DNA of 64,000 nucleotides from Chitinophaga polysaccharea (GCF_902150045.1 NZ_CABFVU010000002.1:62001-126000); one strand, 5' to 3'. Shown: positions 16,680 through 26,460, numbered from the stretch's first letter. The notes: generated by a model not told the origin, from the sequence alone. Numbers and translations: made by a program.

Positions 16680-17879
16680 ATGCAAGTTGCATATATTGTA
16701 GATGCGGTGCGTACGCCCATAGGCCGCTATGGAGGCGCATTAAGTATGGTACGCCCGGATGACCTGCTGGCGCTGCTGCTCAAAGCGCTGATGGAAAGAA
16801 ATCCTTCCCTTGATCCTGCTGTAATAGAAGATGTGATTGCCGGCGCTGCCAACCAGGCTGGTGAAGACAACCGGAATGTGGCGCGTATGGCGGCCTTGCT
16901 GGCGGGATTGCCGGTAACGGTGGCAGGTAATACCGTAAATCGTTTATGCGCTTCCGGTATGCAGGCAATTATGGATGCTGCACGCGCCATTATGTGCGGG
17001 GAAGGGGATGTGTACCTGGCCGGCGGCGTGGAAAGCATGACCCGGGCGCCTTTTGTGATGAGCAAATCCGACGGGGCCTTCAGCCGTAAAACAGAGATGT
17101 ATGATTCTACTATCGGCTGGCGTTTTACCAATAAAAAACTGGCAGACATGTATTATCCTTTTTCCATGGGTGAAACTGCAGAAAATGTGGCGAATCAATG
17201 GAAGATAGGCAGGGAAGAACAGGACCTTTTTGCGCTACGGAGCCAAACCCTTTACAGGCAGGCGCTGGAAGCGGGTAAATGGCAGGATGAAATTATCCCG
17301 GTACCCATCACACCTAATAAAGAGGAGCAGGTTATTTTTTCAAAAGATGAGCATCCCCGTGATACCACGCTGGAAAAGCTTTCCGGCTTGCGTCCGGCTT
17401 TTGCAAAAGGCGGCTCCGTTACAGCGGGCAATTCTTCCGGTATTAATGATGGTGCGGCGGCCGTATTAATTGTATCTGAGAAAGCGCTGAAGCAGTTTAA
17501 TCTTCAGCCGCTGGCGCAAATAAAAAGCATGGCGGTAGCGGGAGTGGATCCCTCCATTATGGGGATAGGCCCGGTACCGGCCTCCAGGAAGGCTTTGCAG
17601 CGTGCCGGCATAACGGCAGACCAGCTGCACCTGGCTGAGCTTAATGAAGCCTTTGCTGCACAGTCGCTCGCCTGTATGCGCGACCTGGCATTAAACCCCG
17701 ATATCGTAAATGTAAACGGAGGCGCTATTGCCATTGGTCACCCGCTGGGTTGCAGCGGTGCACGCATAACTGCCACACTGCTCCACGAAATGAAACGGAG
17801 GGAAGGTGCAAGATATGGCCTAGCCACCATGTGCGTGGGCGTAGGGCAGGGCGCTGCCATGGTGTTTGAGCGGATCTGA
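16680..17879 (+). CDS. pcaF: Beta-ketoadipyl-CoA-type thiolase (acyl-CoA acyltransferase)
   Basis: This cytoplasmic thiolase cleaves a 3-ketoacyl-CoA with CoA to acetyl-CoA and a shortened acyl-CoA. Numbered from the ATG at 16680 the protein is 399 aa. The nucleophile is Cys90 in NRLCASGMQA; the C-terminal motifs GGAIAIGHPLGCSGAR and CVGVGQGAAM supply the His and second Cys. The beginning (VRTPIGRYGGAL), NQAGEDNRNVARMA and SRAPFVM-like (here TRAPFVM) strings are strikingly like PcaF/PaaJ 3-oxoadipyl-CoA thiolases, so aromatic or phenylacetate catabolism is the likely role; generic fatty-acid thiolase is the alternative. No other gene of that pathway is adjacent. An upstream ATG at 16647 adds 11 unlike residues and is less likely. 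Confidence 0.85.
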   Translation: MQVAYIVDAVRTPIGRYGGALSMVRPDDLLALLLKALMERNPSLDPAVIEDVIAGAANQAGEDNRNVARMAALLAGLPVTVAGNTVNRLCASGMQAIMDAARAIMCGEGDVYLAGGVESMTRAPFVMSKSDGAFSRKTEMYDSTIGWRFTNKKLADMYYPFSMGETAENVANQWKIGREEQDLFALRSQTLYRQALEAGKWQDEIIPVPITPNKEEQVIFSKDEHPRDTTLEKLSGLRPAFAKGGSVTAGNSSGINDGAAAVLIVSEKALKQFNLQPLAQIKSMAVAGVDPSIMGIGPVPASRKALQRAGITADQLHLAELNEAFAAQSLACMRDLALNPDIVNVNGGAIAIGHPLGCSGARITATLLHEMKRREGARYGLATMCVGVGQGAAMVFERI

Positions 17880-18360
17880 GCAGATCGCCTTCGGCGATTA
17901 CGCGGATGTTGTCTGACTCAGGATTAAACTGATTACGCTGATTTGATTACTTTGGATTTAAAAGGATTTGGGGAGATTTACGTGAACCGCTTATATCTCC
18001 TTAAATCCTTTTAAATCATTGTTGTCTGGTAATCTACCGCTAAATTACCATCCGGGCAATGAGTAGCAAAGCCAATCCGCCGGTTTTGCCGGTTTTTGCA
18101 AAACTATTTTCAGGATTTATTAAGCGCTTTTACGCCTCAAAGCATTGGAAGTGCATCAGGAGTGTATTAGGGTGTATGAGGAGAGCATTAGGACTATATT
18201 GGGGAGTGCAACACATAGACGACTCCTAAGCATCTGAGAAGTATCCGGGAAGCATCTATACTCCCATTCTTGCCTTAACCGGGCAATACCGCTTTAAAAT
18301 CATTTATACCCCAAAAAAATAAAATCAGCGTAATCAGTTTAATCCTGAGTCCAACAAACT
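17880..18360. repeat. Split palindromic intergenic element (GACTCAGGATTAAACTGATTACGCTG family)
   Basis: The 557-nt gap 17880-18436 carries no gene. Its left part holds a UUCG hairpin (17884-17898, ATCGCCTTCGGCGAT) followed by GTCTGACTCAGGATTAAACT and a GATTACGCTGATT word; its right end (about 18315-18352) holds the complementary AATCAGCGTAATCAGTTTAA and TCCTGAGTC. A central arm pair, AAAAGGATTTGGGGAGAT and ATCTCCTTAAATCCTTTT, lies at about 17958-18014. The same element occurs nearly intact at 25106-25348. Here the right end is separated from the rest by about 250 nt that includes an 11-bp periodic repeat. Confidence 0.75.
18141..18265. repeat. 11-bp periodic degenerate repeat
   Basis: Units such as AGTGCATCAGG, AGTGTATTAGG, GTGTATGAGG, AGAGCATTAGG and ACTATATTGGG follow one another at about 18150, 18161, 18172, 18182 and 18193, and a second group (AGCATCTGAGA, AGTATCCGGGA, AGCATCTATAC) runs from about 18229 to 18262. 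The 11-bp step is close to one helical turn. The tract lies inside the split palindromic element. It is too short-phased and degenerate to be a CRISPR array, and no protein frame is convincing. Confidence 0.6.
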
Positions 18361-18378
18361 TCGCACCCCCTAAAATAG

Positions 18379-18409
18379 CGAGCGGTCGGACATTACATCC
18401 GGCCGCTCG
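18379..18409 (-). terminator. Hairpin downstream of the lone ECF sigma gene
   Basis: A 12-bp stem, CGAGCGGTCGGA / TCCGGCCGCTCG with one G-T pair, encloses a 7-nt loop. It lies about 28 nt beyond the stop of the minus-strand sigma gene. The T tract after it is weak, so termination is likely but not certain. Confidence 0.6.
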
Positions 18410-18436
18410 TTGCTGGCAAGCAAAAAAAAGGGTTCC

Positions 18437-19018
18437 TCATAGACAGATTTGTTTCTCCGTCATCATTTTACGGAGATTGATCAGACCATAACGCATCCGA
18501 CCCAGTGCGGTATTGATACTCACTTGCGTGAGATCTGCAATTTCTTTAAAACTTAACTCTGCATAGTGGCGCAGGATAATTACTTCCCGTTGTTCTTCCG
18601 GCAGCATATCCAGCATCCTGCGAACGCGATCGTGGCTCTGGCGGGTAATGAGCTTCTCTTCTGCACAACTGTCGCTGAAGCCCAACACATCGAAAATATC
18701 CTTATCGTCCCCTGTCCTGATCATCGGTGTCCGCTTGATCTTGCGGAAATGATCTACACAAAGGTTATGCGCAATACGCATGGCCCAGGGTAAAAACTTT
18801 CCCTTTTCAGTATAACGCTCAGCCCTGATGGTATCAATAATTTTAATGAAGGTGTCCTGGAAAATATCTTCCGCGAGGAAGGAATCCTTTACCAGTAACA
18901 GAATAGAAGTGAACACCTTATCTTTATGACGGTGAACCAACTCTTCTAATGCGGAAGAATGCCCCTTTTTAAAGAGGGTAATCAACTGCTCATCGCACAA
19001 TTTGTACATTACTTGCAT
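18437..19018 (-). CDS. ECF-type RNA polymerase sigma factor (orphan)
   Basis: This is an alternative sigma factor of 193 aa. Region 2 covers about residues 20-95 (ALEELVHRHKDKVFTSILLLV, given here only in part, and the DFLA-like SFLAEDIFQDTFIKI), with the conserved AHNLCVDHFRK helix; region 4 covers about 130-185, with LPEEQREVIILRHY and the helix-turn-helix LSFKEIADLTQVSINTALGRM. A second ATG three codons in is an alternative start. Unlike the sigma factor at 2140 it has no FecR or other anti-sigma gene beside it, and its own promoter is a near-perfect match to the housekeeping consensus, so it may be controlled by its expression level or by a distant partner. Confidence 0.93.
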   Translation of the reverse strand: MQVMYKLCDEQLITLFKKGHSSALEELVHRHKDKVFTSILLLVKDSFLAEDIFQDTFIKIIDTIRAERYTEKGKFLPWAMRIAHNLCVDHFRKIKRTPMIRTGDDKDIFDVLGFSDSCAEEKLITRQSHDRVRRMLDMLPEEQREVIILRHYAELSFKEIADLTQVSINTALGRMRYGLINLRKMMTEKQICL

Positions 19019-19165
19019 AAACTTCTACAACTAGGCGGGTTAGTAAATAAATACAGATTTTACAGCCAGTTCGGTTGTTTTAATTAAGTAGAGTTTAGGC
19101 GATATTGAACAGTTTTAGTTAAAGATGATTTTTGGAAAATCCAGCGAGATAGATCTGGTCCTATG

Positions 19166-19195
19166 CAAATATAAAAGATTAGTTCAATAAAACAA
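19166..19195 (-). promoter_or_regulatory. Promoter of the orphan ECF sigma gene (TTG-N19-TATATTTG)
   Basis: On the minus strand a TTG (19193-19195) is followed after 19 nt by TATATTTG (19166-19173). Both boxes and spacing fit the Bacteroidota consensus. The resulting leader before the start at 19018 would be about 140 nt, long for this window; I see no recognisable riboswitch in it. Confidence 0.75.
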
Positions 19196-19289
19196 ATAAT
19201 AAAAAATAGCTTTCCGCGCATAGGTATTAGCTTTTAGCGTATCCTGGACATCTGTAAAAAGTGACCCGCGGAGCTAACATCTTTTCCCT

Positions 19290-19297
19290 TAAATTTG
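19290..19297 (+). promoter_or_regulatory. -7 box (TAAATTTG) of uvrA, leaderless layout
   Basis: The box ends 7 nt before the uvrA ATG, so transcription would start at or next to the start codon. No TTG -33 box is visible at the right distance. Confidence 0.5.
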
Positions 19298-19304
19298 TTC
19301 TGTC

Positions 19305-22124
19305 ATGGCAACAAAAGTAAAGAAACAAACAAGTATAATTGATCCTCAGGAAGTTAGCCCACAGGACCAGATTTTCATAAAAGGAGCCAGGGTACATAAT
19401 CTTAAGAATGTAAGCGTCTCCATTCCCCGCAGCAAGCTGGTAGTTGTTACTGGTGTGTCCGGTTCGGGTAAATCCTCCCTTACCATGGATACCCTGTATG
19501 CGGAAGGACAGCGCAGGTACGCGGAAAGCTTAAGCTCTTATGCCCGGCAGTTCCTTATGCGGATGAACAAACCCGATGTGGATTACATCAAGGGGATTTG
19601 TCCCGCTATTGCGATTGAGCAGAAAGTGATCACCCGCACGCCCCGGTCTACCGTGGGATCGATGACGGAGATCTACGACTATCTGCGGTTATTGTATGGA
19701 AGAATAGGTAAAACCTATTCCCCCATCTCCGGAAAACTGGTAAAAAAGCACGAAGTAAGCGATGTGGTGGATTACATCATAAACCTGAAAAATGGCACTA
19801 AAGTGTTACTGCTCGCGCCTTTCCGCAGGCATGCGAAAAGAGACGTGAAGGAAGAGCTGAACATCCTGGTACAGAAAGGTTTTTCCCGTTTATACGTTCC
19901 CGGTAGCGAGGGCACCGGCTTGTTACGTATAGAGGAATTGCTGGAACAGAAGAAAATAGCTGTTCCCGATAACGCATGGGTGCTCATTGACCGCCTGGTA
20001 GCAAAGGATTTTGAGGAAGATGATAAACATCGTATAGCCGATAGCGTACAAACCGCGTTTTACGAAAGTGAAGGCGATTGCTATGTGGAAACCGATGGTA
20101 AGGATATCCAGCATTTCGCCAACCGTTTCGAGCTGGATGGGATCCAGTTTGAAGAGCCGGTCCCCAACCTGTTCTCATTCAATAACCCATATGGCGCATG
20201 CCCTACCTGTGAAGGTTTCGGGCAGGTGCTGGGAATTGATGCCGACCTGGTGATCCCCGATAAACGGTTGAGCGTTTTTGAAGGTGCGGTGGCTCCATGG
20301 CGGGGGGAAAAAATGGGCGAATACAAAGAAGCGCTCATTAAAACTGCCCGTAAATTTGGCTTCCCCGTTCATAAACCCATTGCGGAGCTTACCGATGAAC
20401 AGGTAAAACTGCTCTGGACAGGCAACGAGCACTTCTACGGGCTGAACGAATTCTTTAAAATGGTGGAGCAAAACCTGTACAAGGTGCAATACCGTGTATT
20501 ACAGGCCCGCTACCGCGGACGTACCGTATGCCCTGATTGTGGAGGCGGACGTTTACGCAAGGAAGCGCTCTATATAAAAGTTGGCGGACGCAATATCGCG
20601 GAGCTGGTAGATATGCCGGTATCAGACCTGAAACAATGGTTTGACGGCCTGCAGCTGAATGAGTTTGAACAACAGATCGGGAAACGTATCCTCATTGAGA
20701 TCAACCACCGGATCAAAACATTGCTGGATGTGGGGTTAGGATACCTTACCCTGAACCGTGTGGCCAATACCCTCAGTGGTGGCGAAAGCCAGCGTATTCA
20801 GCTCACCCGCACCCTGGGAAGTAACCTCACCAATTCCATGTATATTCTTGATGAGCCAAGTATTGGTTTGCATGCACGGGATACCCACCGTTTGATTTCG
20901 GTGCTGAAAGAACTGCGCGATCTTGGCAATACGGTAGTAGTAGTGGAACATGATGAGCAGATGATGGAAGAAGCCGATTATATCATCGATATGGGGCCAC
21001 TGGCCAGCCACCTGGGAGGAGAAGTGATTTTTGAAGGTACCTATCCGCAGATCTTAAAAGACAGTAAAAGTCTTACGGGAAAATACCTCAGCGGCCAGTA
21101 CACCATTGACCCGCCGGCCAAAATCCGTAAATGGAAAAAAGCTATTACTGTTGAAGGCGCCCGTCAGCATAACCTGAAAGATATTACCGTTGATTTTCCA
21201 TTGCAGGTACTAACTGTGATCAGTGGCGTGAGCGGATCCGGTAAAACCACATTGGTAAAGCAAATCCTGTATCCGGCACTGATGAAACTGAAAGGTGAGT
21301 TTGCTGAAAGGGTAGGAAATCACAAAGCACTCAAAGGCGCGCTGGACGACATTACACAGGTGGAGATGATTGACCAGAACCCGATCGGTAAATCATCGCG
21401 CTCCAACCCGGTTACCTATATCAAGGCTTACGACGAGATCCGGGATCTTTATGCCCGGCAACAACTGAGTAAGATGCGCGGTTTCCAGCCAAAGCATTTT
21501 TCCTTTAATGTTGATGGTGGCCGCTGCGATGCATGTAAAGGGGAAGGGGAAGTGATCGTGGAAATGCAGTTCCTGGCCGATGTGCATCTTACCTGCGAAA
21601 GCTGCGGAGGCAAACGCTTTAAAGACGAAGTACTGGAAGTAACCTATAAAGGGAAAAACATTTATGAAGTACTGGAAATGGGCGTAGATGAAGCACTGGA
21701 CTTTTTTAAAGATGAAAAAGATGTGTGCAACAAGATACGGCCGTTGAGCAGTGTGGGATTAGGCTATGTGAAACTGGGCCAAAGCAGCGATACGCTGAGC
21801 GGTGGCGAGGCACAGCGGGTAAAGCTGGCTTCCTTCCTGGGCAAGGGTAAAGCACAGGGACATATCCTGTTTATTTTTGATGAGCCCACAACAGGCCTGC
21901 ATTTTCATGATATCAGGAAGTTGCTGGATTCATTTAATGCCCTTATTGACCAGGGGCATACAGTGCTGGTGATTGAACATAACCTGGACGTGATCAGGAG
22001 TGCCGACTGGGTAATTGATCTTGGACCTGAAGGTGGTGCTGGCGGCGGTAACCTGCTGTATGCCGGGGTGCCGGAGGGGTTAAAAAAAGTCAAAGAAAGT
22101 TATACAGGGAAATTCCTTAAATAA
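19305..22124 (+). CDS. uvrA: UvrA, excinuclease ABC subunit A
   Basis: UvrA is the DNA-damage recognition ATPase of nucleotide excision repair and loads UvrB at lesions. The 939-aa protein has two ABC cassettes: Walker [10 protein letters not shown] near residue 50 with signature [11 protein letters not shown], and a second Walker [10 protein letters not shown] with [11 protein letters not shown], each followed by a Walker B ([10 protein letters not shown] and [11 protein letters not shown]). Zinc-binding CxxC pairs are visible at [23 protein letters not shown] and CESCGGK. The length matches the E. coli protein. It is monocistronic, with a -7 box 7 nt before the ATG and a strong terminator after it. 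Confidence 0.97.
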   Translation: MATKVKKQTSIIDPQEVSPQDQIFIKGARVHNLKNVSVSIPRSKLVVVTGVSGSGKSSLTMDTLYAEGQRRYAESLSSYARQFLMRMNKPDVDYIKGICPAIAIEQKVITRTPRSTVGSMTEIYDYLRLLYGRIGKTYSPISGKLVKKHEVSDVVDYIINLKNGTKVLLLAPFRRHAKRDVKEELNILVQKGFSRLYVPGSEGTGLLRIEELLEQKKIAVPDNAWVLIDRLVAKDFEEDDKHRIADSVQTAFYESEGDCYVETDGKDIQHFANRFELDGIQFEEPVPNLFSFNNPYGACPTCEGFGQVLGIDADLVIPDKRLSVFEGAVAPWRGEKMGEYKEALIKTARKFGFPVHKPIAELTDEQVKLLWTGNEHFYGLNEFFKMVEQNLYKVQYRVLQARYRGRTVCPDCGGGRLRKEALYIKVGGRNIAELVDMPVSDLKQWFDGLQLNEFEQQIGKRILIEINHRIKTLLDVGLGYLTLNRVANTLSGGESQRIQLTRTLGSNLTNSMYILDEPSIGLHARDTHRLISVLKELRDLGNTVVVVEHDEQMMEEADYIIDMGPLASHLGGEVIFEGTYPQILKDSKSLTGKYLSGQYTIDPPAKIRKWKKAITVEGARQHNLKDITVDFPLQVLTVISGVSGSGKTTLVKQILYPALMKLKGEFAERVGNHKALKGALDDITQVEMIDQNPIGKSSRSNPVTYIKAYDEIRDLYARQQLSKMRGFQPKHFSFNVDGGRCDACKGEGEVIVEMQFLADVHLTCESCGGKRFKDEVLEVTYKGKNIYEVLEMGVDEALDFFKDEKDVCNKIRPLSSVGLGYVKLGQSSDTLSGGEAQRVKLASFLGKGKAQGHILFIFDEPTTGLHFHDIRKLLDSFNALIDQGHTVLVIEHNLDVIRSADWVIDLGPEGGAGGGNLLYAGVPEGLKKVKESYTGKFLK

Positions 22125-22140
22125 GTAATAAAACTTAAAA

Positions 22141-22180
22141 GCCATTGCCTGTTGCATTTGCAGCAGGCAATGGCTTTTTT
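22141..22180 (+). terminator. Rho-independent terminator of uvrA
   Basis: A 15-bp stem with one mismatch, GCCATTGCCTGTTGC / GCAGCAGGCAATGGC, is followed by a T run. It lies between convergent uvrA and the DUF4293 gene and could serve both. Confidence 0.92.
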
Positions 22181-22201
22181 AATACCGTTGGTTTTCCTGC
22201 T

Positions 22202-22642
22202 TTATCGCAGCCTGTCGAGGGATTTGATCAGTTTCTCATCTTTATAGATTCCTCTTGCGGCAAGGAACAGGAGTATAATGATAACAACAGGTAAAACAGC
22301 TGCCGGCAAATAAGAGGCCGTGGTAATGGAAACACCGCCGCTGTTCAGTTTATTCGCCGTTTGCTGTACCACGTAATATTGCCAGCCCAGCGCCCCGAAG
22401 CTAAAAAGAATGTTAAATATTGTAAGCCTGAACTGTAGCTTACGTTTCTTAAAAAGGAAGATAGTGACCAGGGCCAGCAGGATGATAACGACGTACAGTA
22501 CAAACAGGAGATAGTTGCTGGAGGCGTTTACAGATTGTTTTACACCATTGGAAAGGGTGGCTCTCCACAGATCGAAAGACAGAGCAGCAGCGCCTGCGGC
22601 GGCAGCCAATAGCAGATAGAGACTCTGGATGCGTTGTATCAT
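22202..22642 (-). CDS. DUF4293-family membrane protein
   Basis: This is a small integral membrane protein of unknown function that is characteristic of Bacteroidota. The 146-aa protein opens with MIQRIQSLYLLLAA, the family hallmark, and contains four predicted transmembrane helices at about residues 5-25, 43-64, 70-90 and 108-130, with short charged loops (FKKRKLQFR) and a Lys/Arg-rich C-terminus. It is on the minus strand, convergent with uvrA and divergent from the malic enzyme gene. Confidence 0.85.
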   Translation of the reverse strand: MIQRIQSLYLLLAAAAGAAALSFDLWRATLSNGVKQSVNASSNYLLFVLYVVIILLALVTIFLFKKRKLQFRLTIFNILFSFGALGWQYYVVQQTANKLNSGGVSITTASYLPAAVLPVVIIILLFLAARGIYKDEKLIKSLDRLR

Positions 22643-22787
22643 GATATTTACGAATGTTTAACACTGTAAAAGTAAGTAATTTTAATGGTTAGCATGCTTA
22701 ATAATGAAGGGATATCCCACTATTTGGGTGGATGGCCTTAATCCAATACTTCGTATATTGCACGCCCAATAACAATCTTATATTTAT

Positions 22788-25106
22788 ATGGCAAAGAAAC
22801 TGAATAAGCAGGATGCGTTGGATTATCATGCAAAGGGCAGGCCGGGCAAAATAGAAGTCATACCTACGAAAGACACAAAATCACAATGGGATCTCTCCCT
22901 TGCTTACTCACCTGGAGTAGCAGAACCGTGTAAAGAAATTTTCAATGATGTAGAAAACGTTTACAAATATACCGCAAAAGGCAACCTGGTGGGCGTTATT
23001 AGCAATGGTACCGCTGTATTGGGATTAGGAGATATAGGCCCTGAGGCCGGTAAACCGGTGATGGAAGGAAAAGCGGTGTTGTTCAAAATATTTGCTGATA
23101 TTGACGTATTTGATATAGAATTGGATGCGAAGGACCCCGATACCTTTGTAGCTGCTGTAAAAGCATTGGAGCCTACTTTCGGAGGCATTAACCTGGAAGA
23201 CATCAAAAGCCCTGAGTGTTTTGAAATTGAAGACAGGCTCAGGAAAGAACTGAAAATCCCGATCATGCATGATGATCAGCATGGTACGGCCATCATTTCT
23301 TCCGCAGCGTTGCTGAATGCACTGGAACTGGTAAAGAAGAAAATAGAGAAAGTAAAGATAGTGGTGAATGGCGCAGGAGCCGCCGCCATGGCTTGTGTAA
23401 AGCTATACGTAGCGCTGGGCGCCAAACCGGAAAACTTTATCATGTTTGATAAAGACGGGGTGTTGAACAAAGACCGCCAGGGTCTTTCAGAAAGACATAA
23501 ACAATTCACCACCAATACTAAAATTAAATCACTGGCAGAAGCCCTGAAAGGTGCGGATGTGTTCCTCGGACTGTCTGTAGGAAACGTGGTAACGGCGGAA
23601 ATGATCAAGAGTATGGCGAAAAACCCCATCGTGTTCGCGATGGCGAACCCAGACCCGGAAATCGCTTATGAAACGGCTATTTCCGCACGCCCGGATATTA
23701 TTATGGCTACCGGCCGTTCCGACTATCCCAACCAGGTAAACAATGTACTGGGTTTCCCTTACATTTTCCGCGGTGCGCTCGACGTGAGGGCTACGCAGAT
23801 CAACGAGGCCATGAAACTGGCTGCAGTGCGGGCGCTGGCCGATATGGCAAAATCGCCGGTACCGGACATCGTGAACCTTGCCTATAATGAAAGAAATCTT
23901 TTTTTCGGACCTAAATATATCATTCCCAAACCCCTGGATCCCCGCTTGCTTAGCACGGTAGCCCCTGCGGTAGCCAAAGCTGCCATGGAAAGCGGCGTGG
24001 CGCATAAGCCCATCACCGATTGGGAAGCATACAGGAATGAGCTGAATCACCGTCTGGGACTGGATAACCAGCTCTTCAGGATCATCGGTACCAAAGCCCG
24101 TCGTGATCCGAGGAAGGTGGTATTTGCGGAAGCAGATAACCTGAAAGTGTTGAAAGCTGCACAGGTAGTGAACGATGAGGGCATCGCCTACCCGATCCTG
24201 CTGGGTAACGAAAACCGTATCCGTGAGCTGATGCTGGAAAATGCCATCGAAATTGATAACGTGGTGATCATAGATCCGAAGAGTGAAGACATGAAGGAAA
24301 TGCGTCACCGCTTTGGCGACCTGTTCTTCAAGAAACGCCAGCGTAAAGGATTGAACCTTTATGAAGCGCGTAAAATTATGCGGGAACGTAACTATTTCGG
24401 CTGTATGATGGTGGAAACAGGAGAAGCAGATGCACTGATTTCCGGGTTAACACGCAAATATCCTGATACCATTCGTCCGGCGCTGCAGGTAATAGGTATG
24501 GAAGATGGTGCAAAGCGTGTAGCCGGTATGTATATCATTCAAACTAAACGCGGACCTTTATTCCTTGCAGATACTACCGTCAACTTTAACCCCACTGCGG
24601 AGGAAATTGCGGACATTACCATGATGGTGGCAAAGGAAGTAAAGCATTTTAACCTGACACCGCGCATTGCCATGCTTTCCTACTCCAACTTTGGCAGCAG
24701 CCAGACGCCGGAAGCACAGACCATGAGCAAGGCCCGTGAAATTGTGAAGCAACGCGACCCATCCCTCATTGTAGATGGAGAGATCCAGGCAGCAATGGCT
24801 TTCAATAAAGAAATCCTGAAAGATAATTATCCGTTTACGGAATTACTGGAAGAAGAAGTAAATACACTCATCTTCCCTAACCTGGCTGCAGGTAATATTG
24901 CTTATAACCTGTTGCAGGAAGTAGCCGGGTTTGATGCCATTGGCCCCATTCTGCTGGGAATGAAAAAGCCGGTGCACATCCTCCAGCTGGGAAGCACTGT
25001 AAGACAAATTGTGAACATGGTGAACATTGCCGTGGTAGACGCCCAGGAAAAATGCTGCCGCGAAGCAAAAGACAGCAAGGACAAAGACAAGAAAAAGAAG
25101 AAATAA
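22788..25106 (+). CDS. maeB: NADP-dependent malic enzyme with phosphotransacetylase-like C-terminal domain
   Basis: MaeB-type enzymes decarboxylate malate to pyruvate with reduction of NADP. The 772-aa protein has the malic-enzyme part at about residues 1-420, with [34 protein letters not shown] and the nucleotide-binding [11 protein letters not shown]. The second half (about 430-760) is the phosphotransacetylase-like domain ([31 protein letters not shown]), which in this family is usually regulatory, binding acetyl-CoA, rather than catalytic. A basic tail, KDKDKKKKK, closes the protein. The gene is monocistronic; the palindromic element starts right at its stop codon. Confidence 0.95.
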   Translation: MAKKLNKQDALDYHAKGRPGKIEVIPTKDTKSQWDLSLAYSPGVAEPCKEIFNDVENVYKYTAKGNLVGVISNGTAVLGLGDIGPEAGKPVMEGKAVLFKIFADIDVFDIELDAKDPDTFVAAVKALEPTFGGINLEDIKSPECFEIEDRLRKELKIPIMHDDQHGTAIISSAALLNALELVKKKIEKVKIVVNGAGAAAMACVKLYVALGAKPENFIMFDKDGVLNKDRQGLSERHKQFTTNTKIKSLAEALKGADVFLGLSVGNVVTAEMIKSMAKNPIVFAMANPDPEIAYETAISARPDIIMATGRSDYPNQVNNVLGFPYIFRGALDVRATQINEAMKLAAVRALADMAKSPVPDIVNLAYNERNLFFGPKYIIPKPLDPRLLSTVAPAVAKAAMESGVAHKPITDWEAYRNELNHRLGLDNQLFRIIGTKARRDPRKVVFAEADNLKVLKAAQVVNDEGIAYPILLGNENRIRELMLENAIEIDNVVIIDPKSEDMKEMRHRFGDLFFKKRQRKGLNLYEARKIMRERNYFGCMMVETGEADALISGLTRKYPDTIRPALQVIGMEDGAKRVAGMYIIQTKRGPLFLADTTVNFNPTAEEIADITMMVAKEVKHFNLTPRIAMLSYSNFGSSQTPEAQTMSKAREIVKQRDPSLIVDGEIQAAMAFNKEILKDNYPFTELLEEEVNTLIFPNLAAGNIAYNLLQEVAGFDAIGPILLGMKKPVHILQLGSTVRQIVNMVNIAVVDAQEKCCREAKDSKDKDKKKKK

Positions 25107-25348
25107 TCGCCTTCGGCGATGCGAATTTTGTCTGACTCAGGATTAAACTGATTACGCTGATTACGCTGATTACGCTGATTTGATCTTTTTGATTTTAAAT
25201 GATTTGGGGAGATAGAAGCGAATCTGCTTCTATCTCCCCAAATCATTTAAATCATTCAAAAATCCTCAAAGATCAAATCAGCGTAATCAGCGTAATCAGT
25301 TTAATCCTGAGTCAGACAACCTTCGCGTTTAATCCTGAGTCAGACAAA
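25106..25348. repeat. Near-intact ~220-bp palindromic intergenic element
   Basis: It opens with the UUCG hairpin ATCGCCTTCGGCGAT (25106-25120). The outer left arm, GTCTGACTCAGGATTAAACT (25130-25149), is followed by three GATTACGCTGA units. The inner arms GATTTGGGGAGATAGAAGC (25201-25219) and its perfect complement (25226-25244) close on a 6-nt loop. The right half returns two units of AATCAGCGT and then the outer arm ending near 25319; the last part, TTTAATCCTGAGTCAGACAA, is duplicated once more at 25328-25347. The same family occurs split at 17880-18360. In RNA it would fold into one very long hairpin on either strand. Confidence 0.85.
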
Positions 25349-25366
25349 ATTCGCTATATTTATTCC

Positions 25367-26398
25367 ATGCAAACTATTTCCCGAAAGAAGATATTTTTTC
25401 CGATCAATTCCGCTTTCCGCAGGTATCTTAAGTTATATGAACGGGAAGTGAAGCTGCCTATATCTTACGAGGAGCTGCGGTATTACGACCAGGCCATAGC
25501 AGTGTACGATAAGGAAGGAAAAGATACGTTGTGGGAAACCGTTTTTTATCCGCAAAGTATGGTAGGCCCCATCCATGCAGGGCTGAAACGGGTATATTCC
25601 ATCCTGAAAGCCGGTGGTGATCAGACAGCCGAAGAGCATCTGCATATTGAGCGTATCGATTATTGTACTTTTGGGAATTCACATCCTTTCCGGATCAAAA
25701 TTGTAAATAATTACAACGAGGTGTACGACTATTTTTATATCAAAATTGCCGATGCCTCCCGTATTTATGGCCTGGAACTGGAACATATCCTGTCTCCCTA
25801 CTGGATGAATTTCCTGATAGATGGCAACACCCTTGTGGAAGAGCATATTGCAGGGGTGCCCGGCGACCAGTTTATCCTGCATTACCTGAACAGGCCAGAG
25901 TTTAACCCTAAACGTATAGCCAAAGAGTTTGTAAAATTCAACGAGCGTTGCTTTGTGCGGTTGCTGGGTGATATGCGTTCCTATAATTTCATTTTTGATA
26001 TTACCCCGGATTTTGACGATGTGCAGTTCCGTATCCGTGCCATTGATTTTGACCAGCAGTTTTATGAGGGCCGGCGTACCTTATATATGCCCCAATATTT
26101 TAAAGAGAACCGCATATTTGTGGAACTGGCCATCAAGCACCTCAATGCAGAAGTGGTGAAACAGTACCAGCAGGAGGAGCGTGCCGTAATTGCCCGCCGT
26201 ATTAAAGTGCAGCGGCACCGCATCAAGGACCTGCGGGATGTGATCATGACCGACCGGGTTTCTTTTCCTGAGAAGATCCAGCAGCTGGGAGATGAGCTGG
26301 CAGAATATTATCATGATCCCGTATTTTCCCGCTGTAAAACGATGGGGGAGATTATTGAGCGCAGTTTGAAGCGTTTGCTGGTGAGTAGTTTACGTTAG
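25367..26398 (+). CDS. Conserved-looking hypothetical protein with kinase-like motifs, 343 aa
   Basis: I do not recognise the family. Key positions of the protein-kinase/aminoglycoside-phosphotransferase fold can be lined up: a beta-strand lysine (FYIKIADA, Lys126), acidic residues in the next helix (GLELEHIL, Glu137/Glu139), a hinge-like NTLVEEHIAGVPGDQF (155-169), a catalytic-loop-like LLGDMRSYNFIF with Asp202 and Asn207, and a metal-binding-like AIDFDQ with Asp227/Asp229. The C-terminal 90 residues are helical and basic. There is no signal peptide or membrane segment. The frame is open from 25199, but those 56 residues are translation of the palindromic element, so I place the start at 25367. 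A TATATTTA sequence 4 nt upstream may be its -7 box. Confidence 0.75.
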   Translation: MQTISRKKIFFPINSAFRRYLKLYEREVKLPISYEELRYYDQAIAVYDKEGKDTLWETVFYPQSMVGPIHAGLKRVYSILKAGGDQTAEEHLHIERIDYCTFGNSHPFRIKIVNNYNEVYDYFYIKIADASRIYGLELEHILSPYWMNFLIDGNTLVEEHIAGVPGDQFILHYLNRPEFNPKRIAKEFVKFNERCFVRLLGDMRSYNFIFDITPDFDDVQFRIRAIDFDQQFYEGRRTLYMPQYFKENRIFVELAIKHLNAEVVKQYQQEERAVIARRIKVQRHRIKDLRDVIMTDRVSFPEKIQQLGDELAEYYHDPVFSRCKTMGEIIERSLKRLLVSSLR

Positions 26399-26445
26399 GC
26401 CCTGTATTAAATCTTAAATTAGGATATGATTGAAAAAATCCTTCC

Positions 26446-26453
26446 TATCTTTG
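26446..26453 (+). promoter_or_regulatory. -7 box (TATCTTTG) of mlaE, leaderless layout
   Basis: This strong TAnnTTTG match ends 7 nt before the ATG at 26461, leaving no room for a ribosome-binding site. Confidence 0.55.
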
Positions 26454-26460
26454 ATCAGTT

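Noticed and set aside
16571..16762. A 63-codon frame with a lipoprotein-like start just before the thiolase
   Set aside because: It overlaps the first 83 nt of the thiolase gene in another frame and its second half is the shadow of that gene.
18141..18265. CRISPR array
   Set aside because: Repeats are 11 bp, degenerate and contiguous, with no spacers, and no cas genes are present.
23529..24308. A 259-codon frame antisense to the malic enzyme gene
   Set aside because: It is His/Arg/Gly-rich with no motif, and opposite a well-conserved enzyme.
25199..25366. N-terminal extension of the kinase-like protein
   Set aside because: These 56 codons translate the palindromic repeat; the ATG at 25367 follows the element directly.
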